A DNA stretch of 64,000 bases from Pseudomonas hydrolytica (GCF_021495345.1 NZ_CP099397.1:1426001-1490000); one strand, 5' to 3'; shown: positions 8,280 through 18,925, counted from the stretch's first letter. Translations and numbers: made by a program. The notes: generated by a model not told the origin, from the sequence alone.

Positions 8280-9047
8280 GTGGATCTGGCGACGCTGATC
8301 GGTCTGGTGGGTGCTTTGGTGGTGATCGGCGCGGCGATTATTCTCGGAGCATCCAGCGAGGTGTTCTTCAACGTGCCGTCGCTGCTTATCGTGGTGGTCG
8401 GCAGCCTGTTCGTGGTGCTGGTGAAATTCAGCTTCGGGCAGTTTCTCGGCGCCTTCAAGGTGGTGGCCAGGGCCTTTCGTTTCCGTTTGCCGTCAGTGGA
8501 AAGCTGCATTGGCGAGATGGTCGAGATCGCCCAGGTGGCGCGCAAGGAGGGCGTGCTGGCGCTGGAGGGGCGCGATTTCAGCTCGCCCTTCCTGTCGGCT
8601 GGCGTACAGCTGATGATCGACGGCCAGGGGCAGGACACCATTCGCGCCTTTCTGGAAAAGGAGCGGGTGCTGACCCTCGAGCGCAATCGCGAGGGGGCCA
8701 AGGTGTTTTCCGCCATGGGCGACGTCGGCCCGGCGATGGGCATGATCGGTACCCTGGTGGGCCTGGTGCAGATGCTGTCGAACATGGAAGACCCCAAATC
8801 CATCGGCCCGGCCATGGCCGTGGCGCTCCTGACCACCCTCTACGGCGCCATGATGGCGACCATGATCTGCCTGCCGCTGGCCGACAAGCTGAGCCTGCGC
8901 AGCAGCGAGGAGGCGCGCATGCAGGCGTTGTGGATAGATGCCCTGTTGGCCATCCAGGACGGCGTCAACCCGCGCATCATCGAGCAGATGCTCAAGAGCT
9001 ACCTGCCGCCTTCGAAGCGCGAACTGCAGGCCGATAAATCGGGGTAG
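8280..9047 (+). CDS. pomA: PomA-type flagellar stator subunit (MotA family)
   Basis: A 255-residue inner-membrane protein with four hydrophobic segments and a large cytoplasmic loop, forming the ion-conducting stator ring with PomB. The GTG at 8280 gives the start MDLATLIGL, nearly identical to the N-terminus of Vibrio PomA, and has a GGGGGA ribosome site seven bases before it; a GTG at 8253 would add nine unrelated residues. Strong family blocks are GDVGPAMGMIGTLVGLVQMLSNM (about residues 149-171) and MAVALLTTLYGA. Closeness to PomA suggests a sodium-motive stator, which is inferred. pomB begins nine bases after the stop. No other flagellar gene is nearby. Confidence 0.9.
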   Translation: MDLATLIGLVGALVVIGAAIILGASSEVFFNVPSLLIVVVGSLFVVLVKFSFGQFLGAFKVVARAFRFRLPSVESCIGEMVEIAQVARKEGVLALEGRDFSSPFLSAGVQLMIDGQGQDTIRAFLEKERVLTLERNREGAKVFSAMGDVGPAMGMIGTLVGLVQMLSNMEDPKSIGPAMAVALLTTLYGAMMATMICLPLADKLSLRSSEEARMQALWIDALLAIQDGVNPRIIEQMLKSYLPPSKRELQADKSG

Positions 9048-9056
9048 GAGAGAGCC

Positions 9057-9947
9057 ATGGAGTTGCCTGAAGAGGAAGCCAGGGCGATGCCCGCCTGGGT
9101 CATGACCTTCGCCGACCTGATGTCGCTGCTGATGTGCTTCTTCGTCCTGCTGCTGTCGTTTTCCGAGATCGATGCGCAGCGTTTCAAGCAGATTGCCGGC
9201 GAGCTGGCCAAGGCCTTCGGCGTGCAGCGCGAGGTGCCGGCGTTGGAAGTGCCGCTGGGTACCAGCCCGGTATTCGACAAGTTCTCCCCCGGCAAGCCGG
9301 AGCCCACCGAGGTGCAGGAGATTCGTCAGCAGACCACCACCCAGGACCCGCAGCTCGACACCCTGCGCGGCGATGCCGAGGCCGAGCTGCTGGCGCGTGC
9401 CGAGGCCCAGGTCGACCAGCAGGTGCGCGAAAGCGTCGCCGCCCTGCAGCAATTGCTGCAGAGCGAATTGAGCGAGGGGCGTCTGCAACTGCTCGAGGAG
9501 CGGCGGCGGATCATCCTGCGGGTCGAGGAGCGCGGCTCCTTCGCCTCCGGTTCGGCCGAGCTGACGCCGGCATTTGAGGACATGCTGCTGGGCATGAGCG
9601 AGCTGCTGGTGGAGATACCCGGTACCCTGACCGTCGAGGGACACACCGACGATGTGCCGATCAGCACCGCGCGCTTTCGCTCCAACTGGGACCTGTCCGC
9701 CGCACGCGCTTCGGCGGTGGCCAACGCGCTGCTGCTCAATCCCGCGCTCGAGCCGCAGCGGCTGGAGGTCAAGGGCTTCGCCGATACCCGGCCGCGGGTG
9801 GCCAACGATTCGGCGCAGCAGCGCGCCCTGAACCGACGCGTGGAGATCATCATCGACCAGAGCGCCAGTGATGAGGATCAGGCCGAGCAATTGCGCAGCC
9901 TGATGGGCGATCAGTTGCGACACGAGGTTGAGACGCAGCGACACTGA
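9057..9947 (+). CDS. pomB: PomB-type flagellar stator subunit (MotB family, OmpA-like domain)
   Basis: A 296-residue partner of PomA. One transmembrane segment (about residues 12-38) contains TFADLMSLLMCFFVLLLSFSE with D20, the ion-carrying aspartate of the family. A charged linker follows (about 40-155), then an OmpA/MotB peptidoglycan-binding domain (about 160-275) with VEGHTDD, RSNWDLSAARA and NRRVEI. The segment around D20 matches Vibrio PomB almost exactly. It should anchor the stator to the cell wall while the ion flow drives rotation. Co-transcribed with pomA. Confidence 0.9.
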   Translation: MELPEEEARAMPAWVMTFADLMSLLMCFFVLLLSFSEIDAQRFKQIAGELAKAFGVQREVPALEVPLGTSPVFDKFSPGKPEPTEVQEIRQQTTTQDPQLDTLRGDAEAELLARAEAQVDQQVRESVAALQQLLQSELSEGRLQLLEERRRIILRVEERGSFASGSAELTPAFEDMLLGMSELLVEIPGTLTVEGHTDDVPISTARFRSNWDLSAARASAVANALLLNPALEPQRLEVKGFADTRPRVANDSAQQRALNRRVEIIIDQSASDEDQAEQLRSLMGDQLRHEVETQRH

Positions 9948-10007
9948 TATGGCCGTTGCCGCCTGGCTGGGCTATGGTGCCGGCCCGCGTTCGACCCGGA
10001 GTACCCG

Positions 10008-10880
10008 ATGCGTTATCTGCTGATCGTCACCCTGCTGTGGGCCTTTTCCTTCAGCCTGATCGGCGAGTACCTGGCCGGCAGGGTGGACAGCTACTTCGCG
10101 GTGCTGACGCGCATCGTCATCGCCGGCCTGCTGTTCGTGCCGCTGACCCGTTGGCGTGGTCACGCGCCGGCCTTCGTGCGCGGCATGCTGGTCATCGGCG
10201 CCTTGCAGTTCGGCATCACCTACGTCTGCCTGTACCTGAGCTTCTCGGTGCTGAGCGTGCCGGAGGTATTGCTGTTCACCATCCTCACGCCGTTGCACGT
10301 GACCCTGATCGAGGATGCGCTGAACCGCCGTTTCAACCCCTGGGCGCTGGTGGCGGCCGCGGTGGCGGTGCTGGGGGCCGGAATCATTCGCTACGACGGC
10401 ATCAGCAGCGGCTTTCTGCTCGGCTTCCTGTTGCTGCAGGTGGCCAACTTCACCTTCGCTGCCGGTCAGGTGCTGTACAAGCACCTGTTGCTGCGGCATC
10501 CCTCGGACGAGCCGCAGTATCGACGCTTCGGCTTCTTCTATCTCGGCGCGCTGCTGGTGGCGCTGCCTGCCTTCCTGCTACTGGGCAATGCCGAGCGCCT
10601 GCCGGTCACCCCGCTGCAGTGGGGTGTGCTCGGCTGGCTGGGCGTGGTGGCGTCCGGCCTGGGGCTGTACTGGTGGAACAAGGGCGCCAGCCTGGTGGAT
10701 GGCGGCACGCTGGCGGTGATGAACAATGCGCTGGTGCCGGCCGGTCTGCTGGTCAACCTGCTGTTGTGGAACCATGATGCCGACCTGCTGCGCCTGGCGC
10801 TGGGCGGCGCGGTGATCGCCGCGTCGTTGCCATTGCTGAAGCTTGGCCAGGCGCGTCGCGTGCGCGGCGAGGTGTTCTGA
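10008..10880 (+). CDS. EamA/DMT-family transporter
   Basis: An inner-membrane protein of 290 residues with about ten hydrophobic segments in two EamA repeats, starting MRYLLIVTLLWAFSFSLIGEY. The substrate is unknown; relatives are often listed as carboxylate, amino-acid or amine transporters. Its TGA overlaps the ATG of the next transporter gene (TGATG), so the two are translationally coupled, and they may act in the same pathway or as a pair. Confidence 0.85.
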   Translation: MRYLLIVTLLWAFSFSLIGEYLAGRVDSYFAVLTRIVIAGLLFVPLTRWRGHAPAFVRGMLVIGALQFGITYVCLYLSFSVLSVPEVLLFTILTPLHVTLIEDALNRRFNPWALVAAAVAVLGAGIIRYDGISSGFLLGFLLLQVANFTFAAGQVLYKHLLLRHPSDEPQYRRFGFFYLGALLVALPAFLLLGNAERLPVTPLQWGVLGWLGVVASGLGLYWWNKGASLVDGGTLAVMNNALVPAGLLVNLLLWNHDADLLRLALGGAVIAASLPLLKLGQARRVRGEVF

Positions 10881-11773
10881 TGCTGTTGTCGGGCAGAGGG
10901 GTGGCGCTTTCGGTCGGCGCCTCGGTGCTGTTCGCGCTGTTACCGGGTTACGTGCAGCTGCTGGCCCCGCTGGACGGCATTCAGATCTTCGCCCAGCGCG
11001 TGCTCTGGTCGATCCCCCTGGTGCTGTTGCTGGTGTTGCTGACCCGACAGGGCGCGCTGCTGCGTGAGACCTTCGCCCGTTTGCGCCGCGAGCCGCTGCT
11101 GGTGGCGGCCTGGCCCGTGGCGGCCGTGCTGATCGGCGTGCAGTGGGGGCTGTTTCTCTGGGCGCCGCTGGCAGGGCGCATGCTGGAAGTGTCCATGGGC
11201 TACTTCCTGCTGCCCCTGGCCATGGTGCTGGCCGGCAGGCTGTTCTACAACGAACGCCTGCGCCCGCTGCAGCAGCTGGCGGTGGCTTGCGCCGTGGTCG
11301 GTGTGCTGCACGAGCTCTGGCGCACCCAGGCGTTTTCCTGGCTGACGCTGGTCACCGCGCTGGGCTATCCGCCGTATTTCATGTTGCGCCGCTGGATGCG
11401 CCTGGATGCCCTGTCCGGCTTCGTGCTGGAAATGCTCATGCTGGCGCCCCTGGCCATCTGGCTGATCCTCGCATACGGGCCGGCCGGCGCCTTCGAGGGC
11501 AGGACCGCGCTCTGGCTGCTGGTGCCCGGCATGGCGCTGATCGGCACCCTGGCGTTTGCCGCGATGATGGCCTCCAGCCGGCTGCTGCCAATGGGGCTGT
11601 TCGGCATCCTCAGCTATGTCGAGCCGGTGCTGCTGTTCGCCGTGGCCCTGCTGGTGCTGGGCGAGCGCTTCGATGCCGGGCAATGGCTGACTTACCTGCC
11701 GATCTGGCTGGCGGTGCTGCTGGTGGGCTGGGACAGTGCCCGGCTGCTGCGCAAGCAGCAGCTCGAGCGCTGA
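10880..11773 (+). CDS. RarD-like EamA-family permease
   Basis: A 297-residue membrane protein with about ten helices. GVQWGLFLWAPLAGRMLEVSMGYFLLPL in the N-terminal half and SYVEPVLLFAVALLVLGE near the C-terminus are typical of the RarD/chloramphenicol-sensitive group of DMT transporters. The start codon overlaps the stop of the upstream EamA gene by one base. The stop codon directly abuts the stop of the convergent gene at 11774. The substrate is not known. Confidence 0.85.
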   Translation: MLLSGRGVALSVGASVLFALLPGYVQLLAPLDGIQIFAQRVLWSIPLVLLLVLLTRQGALLRETFARLRREPLLVAAWPVAAVLIGVQWGLFLWAPLAGRMLEVSMGYFLLPLAMVLAGRLFYNERLRPLQQLAVACAVVGVLHELWRTQAFSWLTLVTALGYPPYFMLRRWMRLDALSGFVLEMLMLAPLAIWLILAYGPAGAFEGRTALWLLVPGMALIGTLAFAAMMASSRLLPMGLFGILSYVEPVLLFAVALLVLGERFDAGQWLTYLPIWLAVLLVGWDSARLLRKQQLER

Positions 11774-12352
11774 TCAGGCGGCCGTGCTGCGCGGGGTGGG
11801 AATCTGGGTGAGCTGGCTGGCCTGTTTCTTCACCTGATAATGCAACTGCACCATGCCGCTGGTGAAGGGGCGCTGCTCGCTCAGCGTCAGGCTGCGCTCC
11901 ATGCCGGTGGCCAGCAGGGGAATACCGGCACCGAGCAGATGCGGCACCAGATTGATCACCACCTCATCGATCAGCCCGGCGGTGTAGCAGCTGCCCGCCA
12001 GCAGGCTGCCGCCGACCAGCCAGATGCGCTGGAATCCGGCTTCTCTCAGTGCGCCAACGGCCTGCGCCGGGGTGCAATGGGTGAGCTGCACTTCATCGCC
12101 GGCGCGCGGCAGCTCCAGGCGGGTCAGTACCACGCAGGGCTTGCCGGGGTAGGGCCAGGGGCCGCCGCGTTTGAGCAGCGCTTCATAGGTGCCGCGGCCC
12201 ATCAGCAGCGCGTCGATGCCCGCGTAGAAATACTGAAAGCTGTACTCCTCGTCCGGCTGACGCGGCGTATCGAACCAATCGAGGCGGCCGTCGGGGCGAG
12301 CGATGTAGCCATCGAGACTGGCTGTGACGTGATAGATCAGCGTGGGGGTCAT
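11774..12352 (-). CDS. RibD/dihydrofolate-reductase-like oxidoreductase
   Basis: A 192-residue protein of the RibD C-terminal/DHFR-like fold. It opens with a beta strand and SLDGYIA, then LMGRGTYE, VVLTR and IWLVGGSLLA (residues about 120-130), the usual nucleotide-binding and substrate-pocket segments of this family (YyaP/YwjB type). It probably reduces an unknown substrate with NADPH; it is not the housekeeping FolA. The ATG at 12352 is chosen because residues encoded upstream do not fit the family. The stop abuts that of the rightward RarD-like gene with no gap. Confidence 0.8.
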   Translation of the reverse strand: MTPTLIYHVTASLDGYIARPDGRLDWFDTPRQPDEEYSFQYFYAGIDALLMGRGTYEALLKRGGPWPYPGKPCVVLTRLELPRAGDEVQLTHCTPAQAVGALREAGFQRIWLVGGSLLAGSCYTAGLIDEVVINLVPHLLGAGIPLLATGMERSLTLSEQRPFTSGMVQLHYQVKKQASQLTQIPTPRSTAA

Positions 12353-12446
12353 GATGTCACCTCGGCAGGCCATCTGAGAATTGGAACGGTGCCGCAGGGA
12401 CAAGTTCTGCGGGCGCCGTACCGTTTGTCGGCAGGCGCCCGCAGGC

Positions 12447-12854
12447 TCAGTCCAGCACGTTGCGCAGGATTTCGTAGACGATGCCGGTGGCGATGGCCAC
12501 CAGCACCACGTCGCGGCCAATCTGTTTCCACTCGTAGCCCTCGTAGTAGGGCAGGCGTGCGCTCAGACGGCTGTCGAAATTCTTGGCGATGCCCGGTGGC
12601 AGTGGCTTGCCGCGGGCCAGGTTCTTGGCGATACCGGGCGGCAGGGAAGAGGTCGGGCCGATCAGTTGCCGGTTTTCGCCGAGGATGATGCGCACCCGGC
12701 CGACATCGACAGTGGGGCCGCGCAGATCGATCTGCACGCCGTCATGGCCGCCGCCCGGTTTGCCCTTGCCTGGCGGCGGGCTGGCCAGCAGTGGGGAGGC
12801 GGCCAGCAGCAGGCTGAGGCCGAGGCAAAGGGTGGTGCGGGATCGGGCTGGCAT
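12447..12854 (-). CDS. CigR-like exported protein with C-terminal membrane segment
   Basis: A 135-residue protein with a signal peptide (about residues 1-24), a proline/glycine/lysine-rich stretch, then the repeated motif LPPGIAKN at about residues 72-79 and 87-93, and a final hydrophobic helix (VVLVAIATGIVYEIL) that probably sits in the inner membrane. These are the traits of proteins related to Salmonella CigR, described there as an anti-virulence effector; in Pseudomonas its role is unknown. It follows the mechanosensitive channel gene on the same strand with a 56-base gap, so joint transcription is possible. Confidence 0.75.
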   Translation of the reverse strand: MPARSRTTLCLGLSLLLAASPLLASPPPGKGKPGGGHDGVQIDLRGPTVDVGRVRIILGENRQLIGPTSSLPPGIAKNLARGKPLPPGIAKNFDSRLSARLPYYEGYEWKQIGRDVVLVAIATGIVYEILRNVLD

Positions 12855-12910
12855 GGTCGGTACTCCTGCGATGGCGCCATGCTCATTGGAAACCCAACCG
12901 CCGTTCCGGT

Positions 12911-14212
12911 TCAATCCCGGGCCTGCTGCGCCGTTTGCGCTTGTGACGGAAGTCGCTGAACCAGAGCCTGCAGGCCCTGGCGCAGGTCGTTGCCGGCAGG
13001 CTGCTGATACAGCGCCAGGTCGAACTCCGGCAGCAGGGCCAGCAGGTAATCGAAGATATCGCTCTGGATGCGCTCGTACTCCAGCCAGTTGGTGGTGCCG
13101 GTGAAGCAGTAGATTTCCAGCGGGATACCTTCGGCTCCGGGTTGCAGCTGGCGCACCATGCAGGTCATGTCCTGGCGGATCTGCGGATGGTCCTTGAGGT
13201 ACGCCTCGGCATAGGCGCGGAAGGTGCCGATGTTGGTCATGCGCCGGCGGTTGGCCGAGGGGCCGTTCTCGGCCTTGTGCTCGGCGTTCCACTGGCGCAG
13301 TTCGGCCTGCTTGCGCGCCAGGTAATCGGCGAGCAGGCGCACGTCGCTCAGGCGCTGCTCCTCGGCGTCATCGAGAAAGCGCACCAGGCCCGCGTCCAGA
13401 TACAGGCTGCGCTTGATCCGTCGGCCACCGGCCTGGGTCATGCCGCGCCAGTTCTTGAACGACTCGGCCATCAGGCGCCAGGTGGGAATGGAGACGATGG
13501 TCTTGTCGAAGTTCTGCACCTTGACCGTGTGCAGGGTGATGTCCACCACATCGCCGTCGGCGCCGACCTGGGGCATCTCGATCCAGTCGCCGACGCGCAG
13601 GGAATCGTTGCTGGTCAGCTGCACGCCGGCGACGAACGACAGCAGGGTGTCCTTGTACACCAGCAGGATCACCGCCGACATCGCACCCAGGCCGGACAGC
13701 AGGAGCAAGGGCGAGCGGTCGATCAGGGTGGCGACGATGACGATGGCGGCGAACACGTACAGCAGCATCTTGGCCAGTTGCACGTAACCCTTGATCGAGC
13801 GGGTACGCGCATGCGGGGTGCCTGCATAGAGATCGAGCAGGGCGTTGAGCAGCGCATTGAGCGCCAGGGTCAGCGACAGCAGGGTGAAGGCCAGCGCCAG
13901 GTTGCGCAGGAAGTGCTCGGCCTGATCGTTCAGATCGGGTACCAGCACCAGGCCGAACTGCACCACCAGCGACGGCACCATCTGTGCCAGGCGATTGAAC
14001 ACCTTGTTGCGGCGCAGATGCTCGATCCAGAACAGGGCCGGCTGGCGTGCCAGCAGGCGGGTCGAATGGAGGATCAGAAAGCGCGCCAGGCGTCCGGCCA
14101 CCAGCGCGCTCAGCAGCAGCACCAGGAGCCCTACCGCTGCGCTGAGCCAGGGATACTGCTCGAAACGGCTGAGCAGTTCCTGTGGTTGGCTGAGCAGTTC
14201 GTCCATGTCCAT
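12911..14212 (-). CDS. Mechanosensitive channel of the MscS superfamily (YbdG type)
   Basis: A 433-residue inner-membrane channel that opens on hypo-osmotic shock. Five hydrophobic segments occupy about residues 20-200. The pore-lining helix LLSGLGAMSAVILLVYKDTLLSFVAG and the beta-domain with DWIEMPQVGADGDVVDITLHTVKVQNFD are diagnostic. The large C-terminal cytoplasmic region and total length fit E. coli YbdG/MscM rather than the shorter MscS. The ATG at 14212 follows AAGG by about eleven bases; ATG 14206 is possible but worse placed. Divergent from the DEAD-box helicase gene. Confidence 0.88.
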   Translation of the reverse strand: MDMDELLSQPQELLSRFEQYPWLSAAVGLLVLLLSALVAGRLARFLILHSTRLLARQPALFWIEHLRRNKVFNRLAQMVPSLVVQFGLVLVPDLNDQAEHFLRNLALAFTLLSLTLALNALLNALLDLYAGTPHARTRSIKGYVQLAKMLLYVFAAIVIVATLIDRSPLLLLSGLGAMSAVILLVYKDTLLSFVAGVQLTSNDSLRVGDWIEMPQVGADGDVVDITLHTVKVQNFDKTIVSIPTWRLMAESFKNWRGMTQAGGRRIKRSLYLDAGLVRFLDDAEEQRLSDVRLLADYLARKQAELRQWNAEHKAENGPSANRRRMTNIGTFRAYAEAYLKDHPQIRQDMTCMVRQLQPGAEGIPLEIYCFTGTTNWLEYERIQSDIFDYLLALLPEFDLALYQQPAGNDLRQGLQALVQRLPSQAQTAQQARD

Positions 14213-14374
14213 GGGGTGATTTACCTTTCGAAGCATCTGAAAGGGCCAATTAGACCATCCGCACGGCACCGCTTCGCAACCTCGAGACGCCTCCCACCGC
14301 AAAGAAGCTCGGCCCGGACGCCGGAAACCGTTAGGCTATGCACCGTTTTGTCGATCTTTCGAGGTAGTGCCCCC

Positions 14375-15700
<1,326 letters not shown>

Positions 15701-15719
15701 TGTTCGGCTGACCAATGCT

Positions 15720-15842
15720 GTAGCCCGGAACCGTAGGGTGCGCCGTGCGCACCAGACCCCTTGGCCGCTTCCGGTACTCGGATTACGCCTGCGGCTAATC
15801 CGGGGCTACGGCTGATCTTCTCGGTGCGCACGGCGCACCCTA
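15720..15842. repeat. Interleaved palindromic repeats of families A and B
   Basis: Family B arms (GTAGCCCGGA at 15720; GGATTACG...CGGGGCTAC ending at 15809) are interleaved with family A arms (GTAGGGTGCG at 15733; CGCACGGCGCACCCTA ending near 15842). The block fills the space between the convergent helicase and ABC-exporter genes, a usual place for Pseudomonas REP elements. Confidence 0.8.
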
Positions 15843-15853
15843 TTGCGTGGGTT

Positions 15854-17689
15854 TCATTCCACCCCGACGAAACCGCCGGTCTGGTGCTGCCATAGGCGCG
15901 CATACAGACCGCCGCGTTCGACCAGTTCGGCGTGGCTGCCGGTCTCGACGATGCGCCCCTGATCGATCACCACCAGCCGATCCATGCGTGCGATGGTGGA
16001 CAGGCGGTGGGCGATGGCGATCACCGTCTTGCCCTCCATCAGGCTGTCCAGGCTTTCCTGGATGGCCGCCTCGACTTCCGAATCCAGCGCCGAGGTGGCT
16101 TCGTCCAGCACCAGGATCGGCGCGTCCTTGAGCAGCACGCGGGCGATGGCGATGCGCTGACGCTGACCGCCGGACAGCTTGACCCCACGCTCGCCGACCT
16201 GGGCATCCATGCCGCGACCACCCTGGCTGTCGTCCAGGGTCGGGATGAAGTTGTCGGCACGGGCCTTGCGCACGGCCTCCCAGAGCTGCTCCTCGCTGGC
16301 GTCCGGCTTGCCGTAGCGCAGGTTGTCACGGATCGAGCGGTGCAGCAGCGAGGTGTCCTGGGTCACCATGCCGATATTGGCGCGCAGGCTTTCCTGGGTC
16401 ACCTCGGCGATGTCCTGACCGTCGATCAGGATGCGCCCGCTCTCCAGGTCGTACAGACGCAGCAGCAGATTGACCAGGGTCGACTTGCCGGCGCCGGAGG
16501 GACCGACCAGGCCGATCTTCTCGCCGGGGCGAATGTCCAGGCTGAGGCCGGCGATCACGCCGCCGCGCTTGCCGTAGTGGAAGTGGATGTCCTCGAAACG
16601 CACGCCGCCCTCGCGCACCTGGATTGGCCGGGCATCGGCGCGGTCGAGCACCTGGCGCGGCTGGACGATGGTCTGCATGCCGTCCTGCACGGTGCCGACG
16701 TTCTCGAAGATGCCGTTGACCACCCACATGATCCACTCGGCCATGTTGTTGATGCGGATCACCAGCCCCAGGGACAGGGCGATGGCGCCCGTGGTGATCA
16801 GCGACTGGCTCCACAGCCACATCGCCAGGGCGCCGGTGCCGACGATCAGCACGCCGTTCAGGCAGGTGATGAGAAAGTCCAGGGCGGTGATGGTGCGCGA
16901 CTGCAGGCGGAACTTGTCGAGCAGCTCCTGCATGGCTTCGCGGGCGTAGCCCTCTTCTTCCTGGGAGTGGGCGAACAGCTTGAGCGTGGCGATGTTGCTG
17001 TAGCCGTCCACCACCCGGCCCATGACCTTGGAGCGCGCCGAGGAGGCGGCTGCCGAGCGCGCCTTGATGCGCGGCACGAAGTGCCAGAGAGCGGCGCTGT
17101 AGCCGACGATCCACAGGGCCAGCGGTATCACCAGGCGCAGATCGGCGGCCGCGAACAGGTACAGCGCGCTGCCGGCGTAGACCACCACGTGCCACAGCGC
17201 GTCGATCACCTGCATGGCCGAGTCGCGCAGCGACGGGCCGGTCTGCATCACGCGCTGGGCGACGCGACCGGCGAAGTCGTTCTGGAAGAAGCTCAGGCTC
17301 TGCTTGAGCACGTAGCGGTGGTTCTGCCAGCGGATCAGGTTGGTCAGGCCAGGGTTGACCGCCTGATGGGTGAGCAGGTTGTGCAGGCCGAACACCAGGG
17401 GGCGGATGACCAGCGCCACCAACACCATCCACAGCAACTCGCTCTGGTGCTCGGCGAAAAAGCTGCCGGCATCCGTACTGGCCTGGGCCATGTCGATCAA
17501 CTGCCCGAGGAAGCTGAACAGCGCCACTTCGATCACCGCGGCGACGAAGCCGACGATCAGCACGGCGAGCATCAGCGGCCAGACCTGTCTCAGGTAATGA
17601 CCGTAGAAGCGCAGCATGCCCTCGGGTGGCGCGACATCCGGGCTGGGTTTGAAAACGTCGATCAACGACTCGAAACGGCGAAACAGCAT
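15854..17689 (-). CDS. ABC exporter, fused permease and ATPase
   Basis: A 611-residue half-transporter that should work as a homodimer in the inner membrane. Six transmembrane helices lie in the first 320 residues; the nucleotide-binding domain follows with Walker A GPSGAGKST (about residue 400), signature LSGGQRQR (about 505), Walker B ILVLDEATS and the H-loop IAHRLST. It belongs to the type IV (MsbA/MDR-like) exporters; the substrate is unknown. In P. aeruginosa a similar gene sits beside ppiA (PA3228, from memory); here about 10 kb separates them. Confidence 0.9.
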   Translation of the reverse strand: MLFRRFESLIDVFKPSPDVAPPEGMLRFYGHYLRQVWPLMLAVLIVGFVAAVIEVALFSFLGQLIDMAQASTDAGSFFAEHQSELLWMVLVALVIRPLVFGLHNLLTHQAVNPGLTNLIRWQNHRYVLKQSLSFFQNDFAGRVAQRVMQTGPSLRDSAMQVIDALWHVVVYAGSALYLFAAADLRLVIPLALWIVGYSAALWHFVPRIKARSAAASSARSKVMGRVVDGYSNIATLKLFAHSQEEEGYAREAMQELLDKFRLQSRTITALDFLITCLNGVLIVGTGALAMWLWSQSLITTGAIALSLGLVIRINNMAEWIMWVVNGIFENVGTVQDGMQTIVQPRQVLDRADARPIQVREGGVRFEDIHFHYGKRGGVIAGLSLDIRPGEKIGLVGPSGAGKSTLVNLLLRLYDLESGRILIDGQDIAEVTQESLRANIGMVTQDTSLLHRSIRDNLRYGKPDASEEQLWEAVRKARADNFIPTLDDSQGGRGMDAQVGERGVKLSGGQRQRIAIARVLLKDAPILVLDEATSALDSEVEAAIQESLDSLMEGKTVIAIAHRLSTIARMDRLVVIDQGRIVETGSHAELVERGGLYARLWQHQTGGFVGVE

Positions 17690-17732
17690 TGCAGGCGTCC
17701 TGCCTCGGTGAGTGGACGCCGATAGTAACCTC

Positions 17733-18797
17733 TCAGTGCGAGCGAGTCTCAGTCAGTAGCGGTTTTTCCAGCTCTGCGGCCCAGGCCAGCAGGGGAATAT
17801 CCAGGTCCGGTTGCCAGATGCGCTTGAGCAGCAGGGCCAGGTGAGCCGGCTCGCCGCGCTCGAAGGGCAGGCGATCGACATGCTCGTGTACCTGCCACTG
17901 GCCATCCTGCAGACGGGCGAAGTCGAAGCGGAACGGGTGGAAGCCGGTCATGCCCAGGCGCAGGTCGGTGACGATCAGGCGGTCGCCTATCTGGTCGTAG
18001 CGCAACACGCCGTTGCTGAACCAGGCCAGGCGCTGGTGCTTGGGCGAGTCGAGCAACTGTTCGCGCAACTCGATCCCGCGCGGCAGGCGCTGCAGCTGCG
18101 GCGGCGCGGCATCCAGCCAGCCGACCAGGGCTTCGTGGTAGTGCTCGCCGTCCAGCACGATGACGCGCCACAACAGGGTATTGAGCGGCGTCGGGGTCAC
18201 GAACAGCTGCTCGGCCTGGATGCCCTGACGCGCCAGTTCGGCTTCCACGCGTTGCTCGGCCATGAACTTGCCGGCCATGCTGAAGCCGATGTAGAGCGTC
18301 GACACCGCCAGGGCAACGCTGGGGATGCGCCAGCTGTTCTCGCGCAGCCCGGTGAACAGGCTGATCACCACGGCGGCAATCAGCGGCAGGGTGTACAGCG
18401 GGTCGATGATGAACAGGCTGGACCAGGCCGTGGGTGTCGGCATCAGCGGCCAGAACAGCTGGGTGCCGTAACTGGTGAAGGCATCCAGCAGCGGGTGGGT
18501 GATCAGCACCAGCCAGAGCGTCAGGAGCAGGCGTCGGTCCGAATAGCCGGGGTGAGGGCGGTAACGCCTGATCAGCCAGGTCAGCAGCAGCGCCAGGCCG
18601 CTGAGCACGAACAGCGAGTGGCTGAAGCCGCGGTGATAGGTCATGTTGCCCACGGCATCGCCGTAATCGATGACCACGTCCAGATCGGGCAGGGTGGCGA
18701 GGGCGGCACCGTACAGCAATGCCTTGCGCCCCTGCCAGCGACCGAGCAGGGCGCCCTGGATGCTGGCGCCGAGCACGGCCTGGGTTATCGAATCCAT
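17733..18797 (-). CDS. PF04307-type membrane-bound metal-dependent hydrolase
   Basis: A 354-residue protein of the YdjM/YbcI-like family. MDSITQAVLGASIQGAL at the N-terminus, LPDLD near residue 37, HRGFSHSL near 55 and HPLLDAFTSYG near 100 supply the histidines and aspartates thought to bind metal. Four or so transmembrane segments alternate with these motifs, and a soluble C-terminal domain of about 170 residues follows. The reaction is unknown; the family is called hydrolase by its metal-site pattern. The gene lies 43 bases upstream of the ABC exporter on the same strand, so they may share a transcript. Confidence 0.85.
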   Translation of the reverse strand: MDSITQAVLGASIQGALLGRWQGRKALLYGAALATLPDLDVVIDYGDAVGNMTYHRGFSHSLFVLSGLALLLTWLIRRYRPHPGYSDRRLLLTLWLVLITHPLLDAFTSYGTQLFWPLMPTPTAWSSLFIIDPLYTLPLIAAVVISLFTGLRENSWRIPSVALAVSTLYIGFSMAGKFMAEQRVEAELARQGIQAEQLFVTPTPLNTLLWRVIVLDGEHYHEALVGWLDAAPPQLQRLPRGIELREQLLDSPKHQRLAWFSNGVLRYDQIGDRLIVTDLRLGMTGFHPFRFDFARLQDGQWQVHEHVDRLPFERGEPAHLALLLKRIWQPDLDIPLLAWAAELEKPLLTETRSH

Positions 18798-18925
18798 CGG
18801 TTGCTCTCGCGTGAATGCAGGCCGCTACGTTAGCCGAGCCTGCGCAGCGGCGCTGCGGGGAAATTTCAAGCAAAGATTACAGCGCCAGCGGTTATCCTGC
18901 CCGTTCGACAACGCGGACCTGAACC

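Noticed and set aside
13142..14374. 411-codon N-terminal extension of the DEAD-box helicase frame
   Set aside because: The extension runs antisense to the mechanosensitive channel gene and lacks any domain; the helicase family begins at the GTG at 14375 with a ribosome site.
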